Positions 49,701 to 61,200 of a stretch of 64,000 bases of DNA are shown one piece after another. Made by a program: the position numbers and the translations under genes. Position 1 is the stretch's first letter; every line of letters starts with the position of its first letter. Where the stretch lies: positions 21,090,665 through 21,154,664 of the forward strand of contig NC_133221.1 in assembly GCF_040436345.1 (NCBI RefSeq), given 5' to 3'. The DNA comes from Pagrus major. Taxonomy: Eukaryota; Chordata; Actinopteri; Spariformes; Sparidae. Below the pieces are notes generated by a model, which was given only the letters and a program-made list of their open reading frames with translations, made no database searches and was not told where the DNA came from.

Positions 49701-51000
49701 GAGTCAAACAGCCTTGAACTTTTGCAGTCAGGGGGCCAGTGTAGTTAATTTGTGATTGTTAATATGTGTCTTTAACTGCTTCAGCTAAGACCCATAATGG
49801 TTTCTTTTGAAGTGCTGGAGCTGTGTGTCAGGGGCCATGTTTGTGTTTTTGAAGATCCTCTGAGAGCCCATTGTTTGGAGACCTCACAGGTTCCTCCTAA
49901 TCTAATTGGCCACGGATGTCCTGGCTCAGGACCTTTCTCCATGCTCTGGGGATTGACAGAACTGGTGAGGGCTCGAACAGTCACTTGTCCAAATACAGCC
50001 TTGTTTAATTACAGGAGGGGGATGCATGCGTATCACCGCACACAACCACCCCCCACCCCCCCAAGCCCAATAAATGCCCAGTCTAACTCTTTTCAGACTA
50101 CATATTCAACTCCACCTCAGAAAGAATCTCTATCCAAATAGGAACTGGATTTGCGTCTCCTCTCCTCCTTATCCCAGAGCCCTTAAGCACCCTCCACTTC
50201 TCTTCTGTTCACCTTCACTTTGCCAGTGACATACCTCCCTGTGGTTCTCCATCCAGTGTAAACACAAGGAGATCCTCCTATGCTATTACTTACACCGTGC
50301 TTCCCTGATCCTCCTCACCCCCGCCGCTGCCCCCACACCCTCCCATCCACAGCCAATCCCTGACCACCTCAGCCTCCACCTCTATATTCTGAATTGCCAA
50401 TCCCAATCTAATTTATGGAATATTTTGGAGGTAACTGTATACGGCGGCAGGGGAGATAACATCTCCAGGCCCCTGTGAAGGACAGGAACTCGGCAGTGTG
50501 TGCTTAATAACATAAACTGCTGAAAAAAGGGCCCGGGCCGGTGCATTGGCAGAGGAGCAGGCCGGTGAGACGGATAGAGAGAGAGCACAGAGAGGGGACC
50601 CAGTGTTCTGGGGTGGGGTGGGGGTAATTGAGACCATGTGAGCCTCCCCCAGTGGAGGGATTAGAGAAGAAACGGAACTCTCTCAGCCCCGAGATCGCTT
50701 TCAATTAGATGCGCCCAGAGCAAGGGTACTGGGGAGACAGGGAGGGTGAGAGACCAGCATGGCCCAAAATGTCTGGGCCAAGGAGGGAGGAAAGGTGAAA
50801 GAGAAGTTAGGGCTGCTTTCCCACCTCCTCCTCTTCCTGCATGTCAGTGCCAAAGTCTGGGCTGTCAGGGTCATGTCAGTGTGTCGCAGTACAGCAGATC
50901 CGTGACATGAGATGCCCATACGTAATGACAGCATTGCTACAAGCTTATTTATTTACTTATCCATCCATCCATCAAGGAAAAGTAGATATACTCGCTTTCC
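49700..51000. other. Higher-complexity non-coding stretch, possible regulatory DNA
   Basis: Balanced composition and few repeats compared with flanks (for example CTAATCTAATTGGCCACGGATG near 49900 and TTTCAATTAGATGCGCCC near 50700). No frame here shows exon structure. This is the texture of conserved non-coding elements, but conservation cannot be tested from one sequence. Confidence 0.3.
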
Positions 51001-51189
51001 AGTGGTGCCCTCCAATCCAGATTCTGACCTCACTTCACTGTATGTCTTCCTTTGCTGTGGCCACTGAGCATAGCTCCACTGGATTATTTGTAGCTCAGGT
51101 GCCTCATTAAAGTGCACATAAACAGCCTTTTTGGTCACTTACCCCCTTACTTACTTTTGCCATAGGGATCAAAGAAGTGAAACATGCAT

Positions 51190-51455
51190 TTGTTTCAGTG
51201 CATCATCACAATAGCTGCAACGTCTAGTCAATTAGTCGATTTAGCGATCAAAGAAAACTCATTGCCAACCATATTGATAGTCACTTAATTGTTTCAATAC
51301 CTTCTTCTTATATGTAAGGGTTTCTTCTTTTCTATGACAAAAAAAGCAATTTGAAGATGTCCCTTTTTACATTTTAGAGACAATTAATCAATTCATTGTG
51401 AAACTAATCAGCAGATTAATCAACAATGAAAATAACTGTTAGTTGCAGCTGTAGT
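51190..51455. repeat. Dispersed teleost repeat (third copy of ATTAATC family)
   Basis: Starts CTAGTCAATTAGTCGAT and ends AATCAGCAGATTAATCAACAATG, with GTTAGTTGCAGCTGTAG at the edge. Related to 11985-12300 and 32905-33215. A short fragment (AATCGATTAGTCGACTAGTC) also lies near 62331. Confidence 0.65.
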
Positions 51456-54400
51456 ACACACACAAAAACTATTGGGATTTTTGAGTTTTAATATTTTCAG
51501 TTAATTTTGTTTGCTTCACTTTGTAAAACTTGGCAACTAAAAAATGGCTACTAACAAAATATGCTGCAATTTGAATAAATTAGACGAGACTACTGTAAAG
51601 CATTATGAACTAGCAGGCTATGTTGTAGCAGCTTTTAATGTCCTTCGTATGTCCTTAGAAGGATGTAATGGCTGGTGTCATCAACCATAATTAGAAATGT
51701 CACATTCACACTGGACCAGGTTGTACATGCTAGTGAATACCTGCAACAGCACAGATGTAACTCATCTAGGTGGATGGAACTTTTCAGTCATGACACTCAT
51801 GTACTCATGACAACCACTGGGCATGCTGCCCACTGCACACACACAAGATTTAACCCCAGTGTGTTCTACAGCCATGATGTGTCTGCTTGATGACCTGGAG
51901 CTGGCCCTGTTAACATCATACAGTAGTTGTCACACATCAGTATTGACAGAAGAAATGTTACATGCTTTGTCTGTCTGCGGTTTGCCCAGTTCCCCTACTG
52001 ACTGTCATACGAACAGAACACATGCCATTTTCTTTATTTAGGTAGTTTCACAACGAATTACCTGAGACAGTCAAATTAAAAAGGTCATACATGGAAAATG
52101 TTAAAGAAATGAGTCATGATAAACACCTGAAACATTAAATATTTAAGGCAGTTGGAACAATTCAGCTGCTCGCAGCACAAGATGATCCAGGTAGAGTACA
52201 GGAAAGCTAAAAATGTGACTATGTGCTGTGATGCATTGATGAAAAACCCCTCAGAGTACAAATTAAGTTACGTCTCTGAGTGGTGAGTGACTTGCAGTAA
52301 TACACCAGGTGTTTTTCTGATGAAGTTTTTTTTTTATTTGACATATCTGATTTTATTTAACTAGGTACCACTGCTGAAATTTTCAAGAGACTTGCTTGAT
52401 AATTGACATAGCTAATATTGCAAAATGTTAACAATTATGACACACATACACAGAAATGCATTTGCATTCACATAATATGAGCACTCTACTAAATTTAGCT
52501 GATGAGTCTGAAACCCCCCCACAGATGTTGTAAATGGAGTCTTACAAGGCATCACTTCATTTCCCCGTCCTGCCGATCCAGAGTGCTGGCCTTTTGTATG
52601 AAATGCCACATCAGCCCCTCCTGTGTTTAGGTTTCTGTTGGCACGGCCATGCAAAAGCCCTGATTGTTTAGAATTTGCTGTTTATTTTCACAGTCTCTAA
52701 ATGTTTTAGAGAGAACCCCTCACCGTAAAAGACTGACAGTCTGAAATCTCTATGTTATGCTTTCAGCATCATTTAACTCAAACTGAAGGGTTTATATGCG
52801 TGCAGTTTCATTCCTGCAGTCTGCTCCTGTCTACTTTAAAAGCTGACTCCTATGGGCATTTGTTTATAATTTTCCAAAGGTCATAAACTCTCACTATGCC
52901 TGACCAAGAGTAGTTACACTAAGAGGCTTGGATATTTAACCACCAATATTAAATGGAGTTGCTTTAAAAGACATGACAGCTGGATTTCTGCAGTGCCGAC
53001 TATTTCTCTTCTTTAACAGATACTTAGATGATTTTTAAAACTTGAATCTAAGGCTACTGCCTTAAATGTTATCATACAAATCTGTCTAAGCACCCTAACT
53101 TGAATTGCTAGTTTACTGTTGAATCATGAAAAGGCTGTCATTAAAATTCCTTCTGTATCAGTTTTCACAAAATAATACACGATAAAATATATCTAGCTTG
53201 CGGAACACAGAAGTCCTCAATATGCTACTTAGTTAACTAATTAGTCATCACACAGCTAATCACAAAGCAAAGATGAAAGGAATTTATGAAGTAACTGGAG
53301 ATTCTGCCAGTCAGTACACCAAGATGACCAAGTATGCGACTACCGACATGCAATATGTATTTCAAGTATTGGTGGGCTCTATGCATGTGTGTGAATGTGC
53401 AGATTTCATTCAATAACACAACAACATATGTAGTTGAACATTACATTTCAAGAAGCTCATTGTTTTTCATTACCATGTCATATAACTTTTCCAATGCAAT
53501 GGTTCATTTGGCATTTTATTTTCACCATAAAAAATGCAGATCTCCACACTCAATCCCTTTTATGTTCATAATTTACAAAAAACTCAGCAACTTATCGTAA
53601 GTAATACTGGTAATGTTCATTGTTTTATCTCATGGCTGACTGCTGCAGGCTTCTACTTAACAGGTTTGTCCATAGTTGCGGCCATTCACAGTGTATAGCT
53701 GGCATGGCAGTCACCAGATCTGATTGGTTTACAGTAGCCTATTTTTCCTTCAAAGGATGACAGGATTGGTTCTACTGTTGGGAGTGAAATAGAGTTGTAC
53801 AAGAGTAGCCCAGAGAGGCTCTGGTTTCAAAATACAACTACCGCTCAAAAAAGTCATTTTATTAAAATATCCATTAGAGTTTTACAAATAGGTGTGCCCT
53901 GGCGTCCACTGACCTGTGGGGGAAAAATTCTTCTGGCTGAATCCAAATATTACAGACTCTTTGCGGGCACATTCCCAGAAAGTCTGCAAGTGCTGGCGGC
54001 TGTCGAGAACAAACAATTCATCCAGTCCACTAGGTGACTTAAGTGGACTTTCTGCAGACCCCACAAAAAGAACTTATGAATGTGTAAAACGTAAAAAATT
54101 ATATCCAACTAGATCATGACACAGAAACATGTTGAAGTACATGCTAGAGGTAAAATTATAATAACATGAAATATAATAATAACATTTCTATAAAAAAATG
54201 GTATTATTGTAATGTTTAGGCTTGTCTATCAGTGGCTCATATAGCCTCACAGTCTGGTGTCCTCAAAGACTTGCGTGATGATGAATAACACGTCACAGTA
54301 CGTACCACTGAAGTCTGTAAGGGCTCAGTCCTCAAGTCCAGAGTGTGGACTTTTGGATTTAGCCTCTATGACTAAGTGGGTCCAGACTTGTTGTCAAAGG

Positions 54401-56640
54401 GTCTCTGGCTCCAGCTGGACCCACCCAGGAACCGTCACTAAAAACTAACCAATGTTAATATTAAGATTTATAGTTCAATTAAGATTTTCCGTCAATTTCC
54501 AGTCCTTTCAGGCCAGCATTTCTTTTCAGAAAAATCTAAATGAAACAGACTTGAGACTTGCTTCTGATATTGTAGGTAATTCAGTACACTAAACTGCATG
54601 TTTTCTTTTATTTGGTCAATTTTGTCATTATTGTGTGACAATGTAGGTAAGAAAAGGGTTTCGAATGATTCTCCTTGGGTCCAGCCGCACCTTAATCTCT
54701 TTGTCTTGTTGTTTTGTAAATCTTAAACTTCCAATAGAGATAATTATAAAAACACAAAACCAAATTCATAAAGAACAAAATTTTCACATTTTCCAAACAT
54801 ATGTGGTCTGTTTTTATTGTTTATACATTATGTGCATGAGTACAGATTACACTGAGTTTACATTTCTCTTCCATAGCTAAAAGGACAGACTGGAGAGCTC
54901 TGAGTGTACTGGGTTAAAGGCCAGAGTCATTGTCAGCCCGTATGAGGTAATTATGTGTTTGTGTTTATAGCATGTTGACTTCCTACTCTGTCTCTCCTCT
55001 GCACTCCATCTTTCTGCCTAACTCCCCCACCTCCTCCTCCCTTTCTCCCTCTCTGGTCTTTGCACAAGTCGTCTCCCTCTGGGAAGAGGTGCCTGAGATG
55101 TTGGTTCGGCCATACATCTCTGTCAAAATCTCTATGAATAAATTAACCTTTTAAAGATTAGTCCACCCTAATACCTCAGGGTTTTTTAAACAGAAGAGCG
55201 GAGTCCCTCCAGCCCCCACCCATTCCACGCCAAGCCTCACCAACTTGGTGTTAATAGTGGAACGAGAACTTTTAAAGGGACAGGGGTAATTTTTTCACTG
55301 ACTCTACACAATGATAGGCTTGGATTATCATTATTTTTTATAATTATTTAAAACTATTTTCACATTCATTTAGATTTTTTTATTTCAGTGATTTCAGCTT
55401 GTGGTGCCTATCAACCCAGGGCCCAGTTCATGGCAGATTAATGTTTTTGATAAACATACACATATGTTCACATGTTATGATAACATTTTAATCACCACTT
55501 TAATGACATTGGGGCATAGAGCCAGATGGCTAGTCACACCTTATTGAAGAGTCAGGCTACAAATGCAAATTGTAAACAAATTGTTCGTTTAATATAGTTA
55601 ATATAATGTAAATTACGTTTAAATGAAAACAAAAGTTAACGAACCAAATAAACGCAGCTCAACAACAACTAATAGATGTTCACAGAAGACAGCTTGGCTA
55701 ATCTTTTTAATATTGATTAAGATAGATGCACAGTATGCTCCCTCGTACCTGTGAGCCTGAACTAGAGTCTCCTGCACATTACACTGAATGACATCAAAAT
55801 GTATAGAATTACACAAATGGCATAATAGTTTGCTGTTATTTCCTGTCTTGTTGTCATATATGTATTAATTGTAATTACACCCTGCTTATGTATGGTACAT
55901 TTTAAACAGAAAAAAACATGAAGCACACTGACACACACAGTGGAAGTAAACTTTGACGGTACTATCTTGTACGGTTCTATACTTCTATACTTACATTTCA
56001 TTTACACCACAGGAAGTCAGTAATTAGTATCACAAAGCATTAGGCATACACTGGCAGAAAAAGATACTTGTGTTTGTTATTGAAAACGAGAAGAAACTGA
56101 TTTTATAGACAATTTAAACCCTTCAGACGCACAAGTTTAAATATGTTTCCTACAATCTGTTTCAACACAGCTCTGGGAGGATTTCCAGTAATTCTTGTTG
56201 TTCCTTTACATAAAAACGTCTCGTTGAGACCTGTAGTGAGATTCTGCCAAAAGCAGGGAGCAGTTGGAGAGGCTCTCCCTCGACTTTTTCAATGACTTGG
56301 GTTATTTAGATGGAGAACAGCACCTGGAGTTGCTCCAAACACCCGTAGGCACTCAGACTGAATGTATGTGACTCTGGCTGCCTTTACAACATGCATGTTG
56401 ATGCCCTGATATGCTGTCTTTTTTAGCAGATTTGTTGAATTTTTGACTCTGTAACCACAACTGCAGAGAAGAGATGTACTGCTTCCATTGCAGATGAAGA
56501 CATTTTGTCATTGTTTTGGAAATGTGAAAAATTGTGTCCTGCTGAAAAGCCTATATTTTTTTAACAACCAAACATAACAGTGGTCTCTTGTTGGCAATTG
56601 GGCCAAACCTATCCACCTTGGTTTTTCAAACAAATCAGGA
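51456..56640. other. Gene-free stretch
   Basis: No supported exon. The block 53900-54440 has repeat-like phrases (GTCTGCAAGTGCTGGCGGCTG; AAGTCTGTAAGGGCTCAGTCC) that may be an old element. The rest is AT-rich unique-looking DNA. Confidence 0.5.
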
Positions 56641-59560
56641 TAATTATGAAGAACAGGTTTTAGGTTGAAATTCCTTGAAAAATAAACCATTCTTGACTGA
56701 AAGAATATGACATGTATTGGCTATGTCACTGGTTTTAGGTTTCACTCTCAGGGCAGGCAGAGGCGTCTCCTGGACTTCCTGAGCTCTAACTTGTGCCAAC
56801 TCATGTACTGGGGAACTGGAGGTCCCCTCCTCCTTTATTTTGGGTGAGGAGGGGGGGGCGATCAGCAAGGGAGGGGTGAAGGACAAGAGTTTCTCCATTC
56901 CTCCAGTCCTCCTGGTCCTTAGTCTCCCCTGTTCGACCTCATCACTCAATCTTCGTTTAGCCCCTGACATGTTGTAGCCAAGCACTCCTGGCCTAATTTA
57001 TGTCTGTAAAGACGAGCTTGGCAAAGGGGAGCTTCCAGTAAAAGGCCACTGCCTGAGCCACTGACCCACACTGCGGCAAAGTGGCTAATTTAATTTCTTT
57101 AAGATGGGAGGAGGAAGCAGTAATGTCTCTATTACCACGAAAAAAAATAAAAAATCTGCCATCTTGGAAACTTTGGGGCTCCACAGATGTTCCCCTGGAT
57201 GTGTTTTTTTTCCCTGCCCCATCCAGACAACTTGTGATGAGAGTAAAGAGGGTCATGCTGACCTTTGCTGCGAATCTGCAACGGTTGACAACATGTGGCT
57301 CTCTAATACACCAAACACATCCTCTTATAGCAGAAAGGCCAACACTGCAGAACACCGTCCAATTATCTTCGCTGGCCTCCAGACAAGTCTAGAGTGCCCT
57401 TGAGATTTATGGCCCGAATTCCCATGTCTAATGGTAAAGCAGAAGTTATTAACTTTTCAAAGTAAGTCTGTCTCTCATACCCATGCACCCATGTCCCCCT
57501 TCATTTTTGTGTCTGCACAGGCTTAGTTTAACCGCCTGATTAACAATGGGTACAGCTGCTACAGGGCTGGGGATTTCGGCAAAAAAGTTTTTTATTTTTT
57601 ATATTTTCATATGGCTGATAATTTTTTATCCAATAGTGTTTCAGTATTTGTCATAATAAGTCTTAAGTGTGTAGACTAGAGAACCAGAGATAGATTGTTG
57701 CCTTCTATCTGACAGACACTACTGTCGCCCAGTATTGGATGAGAGACAGAGACAGTTCCTGTTTTCTTTCAGTAGGAGGCTCCAGAGATCACAGAATGCC
57801 TGTGCCTCTCACCAAGCCGAGGAGCACAGCCCATCTTTTGGTCTGTTTCCCTGCCCCCTGTACGCTGCCAGACCCACAACAGCAGCAACAGTCCACATAT
57901 GGAAATGCTTGATTTGATATAGTGTCATTTTACTTTGCAGAAATGAGTATATGCATGTTCTCCTCCTCTCTGCAACCCGCCACCACCACCACTGTAACCC
58001 ATGGAGTGTGAAATGCGATCCTCGGTTACTACCAGTGCTGTTAAAAAAGAACACTGTTCTTATTAAATGATTATCTACCAACACAAGAAGATTATGGGTT
58101 GGAGCTAGAAGATATCTGATAAGAAGACAATGTGCAGTATGTCCTGTAAAACCTGCATAAAGGAGATATGTAAAAGATGTTGCCCACTGGATTTTTCCCT
58201 GGGCCCAGTTCTCCATAAGCGTCGAACAATACTGGAAAATTTCTACATTTACCAAGATTGTCCCAAATCTTTTCACAAGGGAATATCTTGCTCCCCACTA
58301 CAATACTGTGTAAGTTTTTGATATTTCACAGAATTTAAGGCATTTGAGGTTTAAATATTTACTTTTATTTTTCCTTCTGAGCAGAAATCCTCCATGCATA
58401 AATCATGCTGTATTTTTTGTAGTGGTAGACAATGACATCATTAAGACCTTGGACTCGGGTTCAGTTCTTTTGTCTATTTTTTTTTTTTTTTAACTCCAAC
58501 AATTCAAATTATATTTACAATACTATGTATTCACAGCACACAGGCAGTGTAGCTATAGTTCACTATTGCCAAGCCTTTATGTTTCAGCAACTTGAATTTT
58601 TTCAGCCTTTTCCAATGAAACGGAATGTCGAATCCTTGCAAACGTACAAGGCAGTGACAGACTGTGAAAGGACTGATATGCATTAGTGTTCTCAGCCTGT
58701 AAGCAGAAGGCTGTAAGTAAAATGTGTGTTTGGGAGGAATCCAGGACCCATAGAGTACAGTACAGCCTAACTGCCAGCCAACTTTTCGTAGGAACAGAGA
58801 ATGCAAGACGTACAATGTTATGATGTAAGCCATCAAACCTTGAAAATAACAGTGCCAGTTGTGATTTCCTGAGATTTCCCAGAATTTTTTTGTGTCGAGC
58901 TGCTGGTAGTAAACGGCAGTGCATCGTCAGGAAAATTTTGTTTTCCCCCTTTTTGGTGCTGTTAGCTGTTGTGAGTGGAAAAAAGGTCCCTGCTCCAAGT
59001 GGTCAAATAACTGCAGCTCTTTCAGCTTCTGTGTACAGCCCGCCTGCTGAGATGTAAGCAAGGGGCCAGACAAAACCAAACAAAACAACATTAAGCAGGC
59101 TCAACAGACTGCATCGCCATTGCAAAGGGTTGGGAAATCTTGGGTAGAGAGATGGCAGTCTGGATCCTTTTCCCCTTATATTTAAAATATACTAAAATAG
59201 AATGAAATGCATTCTCCCAAAATGTACAGTCTAAAATACTCTGGATATAAAGATGTGATGATTAAGATTTTTTGGTAATATCATAATATCACATGCACTA
59301 TACTTTGATCCAGATTTGTTTTTCAGAGGAGCATTTTCTCCTGAAGAATGTGCCAGGATTAATCCCGTGTGACCACTGCAGAAAGGATTTTCACTCCTGA
59401 GATGTCATGGGGAAAGCGAACAGAACACCTATCTGTTACCTTTTACAAAGGGAACCAGAGTTCCTCCTAACTGAACAAATGGACCTGTCTTGTGCGAGAG
59501 GGGGACAAAGGCATTCTCACTTTCAACACCCACGCCACTGCAGCCCCCAGCCCCGACTGC
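56641..59560. other. Gene-free stretch with mixed complexity
   Basis: 56700-57400 is G/C-richer and repeat-poor. Long frames on both strands here (56644-56985, 56993-57355, 57081-57403) overlap one another with no splice logic or known motif. Remaining DNA is AT-rich with poly(T) runs near 58477. Confidence 0.4.
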
Positions 59561-61200
59561 TGCCTAAAGACCAGTAAAACTGTTCAAATGTTTCCTCCGC
59601 CCCAGAGTCTGGGCTAGTTCCCCTTAATCTCGCACTAGTTGAGACCTCAAGAGTCTGTCACCTTTCCTGTCACGCTCGGCTGCCTGCAGCCCATTGGCTG
59701 GCAGCAGATTTATTTCTCCCTGTCAGGGCCAATAGCGTGGCGATGTGGCTCAGCCCACTGTTTAGTTACAGTGACAAACATGCTGATTAGAGAGGCCCGG
59801 ATGATGGATGGCTCCTCGCTGGAGAGCGGCCCGAGTTTTTAGCGGGTCATAATGGGCCTGACACTGCACAGCCCCTCTCTTTCTCTCTTTCTCCCTTTCT
59901 TTCTGTCCTCTCCTGGCGGATACACCCCTCCCCCACAGGTCACACTCAAAAGGTCAGGAGTTAACGGGCCAGCCTTTGCGTATTGCCGCCAAATCAAAAT
60001 GACCCTGTTTGGAGTCATATTTGTAGACACTCCATCATCATCATGGCCACTGCGACACCTCTATTCCCTTCTTCCCCGTGGCCTTTTCTCCTGTGACCAC
60101 AAGCTCCCACATGGGTAAATAGGAGGGTACACAACCCTGTTGGCTTATTTAAACCACCAAGCCTTCTTACTCACTTTTGTGCCTCTCATGTGCACAATAC
60201 ACACACAGACACACAAACACCAGCTCCTTTCTTTTAATGCAGGCTTTCTTATAGTGTGGTATTGAATTTATTTCTACCAATTGGATTGAGCATGTAGCTT
60301 GCAGAGTGTGTCGGAGAGTGTTTGGTATTGAGTCATGCTTGAGAGACTGTTCTATCTGGAAATATAGGTCTACCACTTAATCCACTCTGAGGTCTGCAGC
60401 ACTCAGACCTCTGCTGGAAGCCTGTGCCACTAAAACCTCTGGGATGATTTCACCACAGACTACTTCAGCCGACCTTGACTTTGAGGCCAAGTTTCTTTCA
60501 CTCTCTGCTACCTGGCTCACACTTGGTACATAGAACGGTTTATATATGTATACGATGGCAAAGTCTGAACCTGTGTCATTTTGCTGTTAAACAGTCAGTG
60601 CATAGCAGACCCTTTGTTCTTGAGCTGCAACTTCAGTAAGAGGTAATGCAAGCCAGCAAGTTGGTTTGTAACAGAGTTGCTGCATAGTTTTGAATCTGAA
60701 GGGCCAGATGTTTAACCTGACTAGTGATTTTAAATATGCGGCCAGTCAAATCCAAAGAGATGGCTCTGGCTTAGCACTGTGGAGTCCAGGTCCTAGGGGC
60801 CACTTTTTCCCTGAACATCAGGATGTTGTGCCCAGAGGCAACGTGTGCGTGTATGTGTGTGTGTCAGGGAAGCTGGGAAAGTGCAGTGCAAGACAGCACC
60901 TCATTTGTATTCTTTTCGAAACAGATGCTCGGCTGCATTAACGACTTCTAACTAAAACATTCATAAAGTGTTATTGGATTTTTAGCAGTGGGGTTAAGAA
61001 GTGTGACCTTGGAGGTCTGAAGGTTGCCAGCTCTTCTCTCTTTCTCCCTCCCTCCCGGCCTCCTCCCCTTTCCTCTTTCTCTCTGTTTGGACGCTCCGGT
61101 GACATCACAGCAGCTCCGCTTCAAATTGGATGCAGAGAGTGAGAAGTTCAGCAGTAGCCCAGGGCAGTGAATATTTTTCCATTTATTTAGGTAGTGGGTG
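59561..61200. other. Repeat-poor non-coding block, best candidate for regulatory DNA
   Basis: Contains paired CCAAT-type words (CAGCCCATTGGCTGGCAGC near 59690; AGGGCCAATAGCG near 59728), AAATGACCCTGTTTGGAGTC near 59997, and a pyrimidine tract followed by GGTGACATCACAGCAGCTCC near 61098. No reading frame has exon features. Balanced composition and lack of repeats suggest selection, but this is inference. Confidence 0.3.

Noticed and set aside
57809-58276. 155-codon minus-strand frame
   Set aside because: The longest frame in the distal half, but no known domain, no splice signals in phase, and opposite-strand frames overlap it. Consistent with chance.
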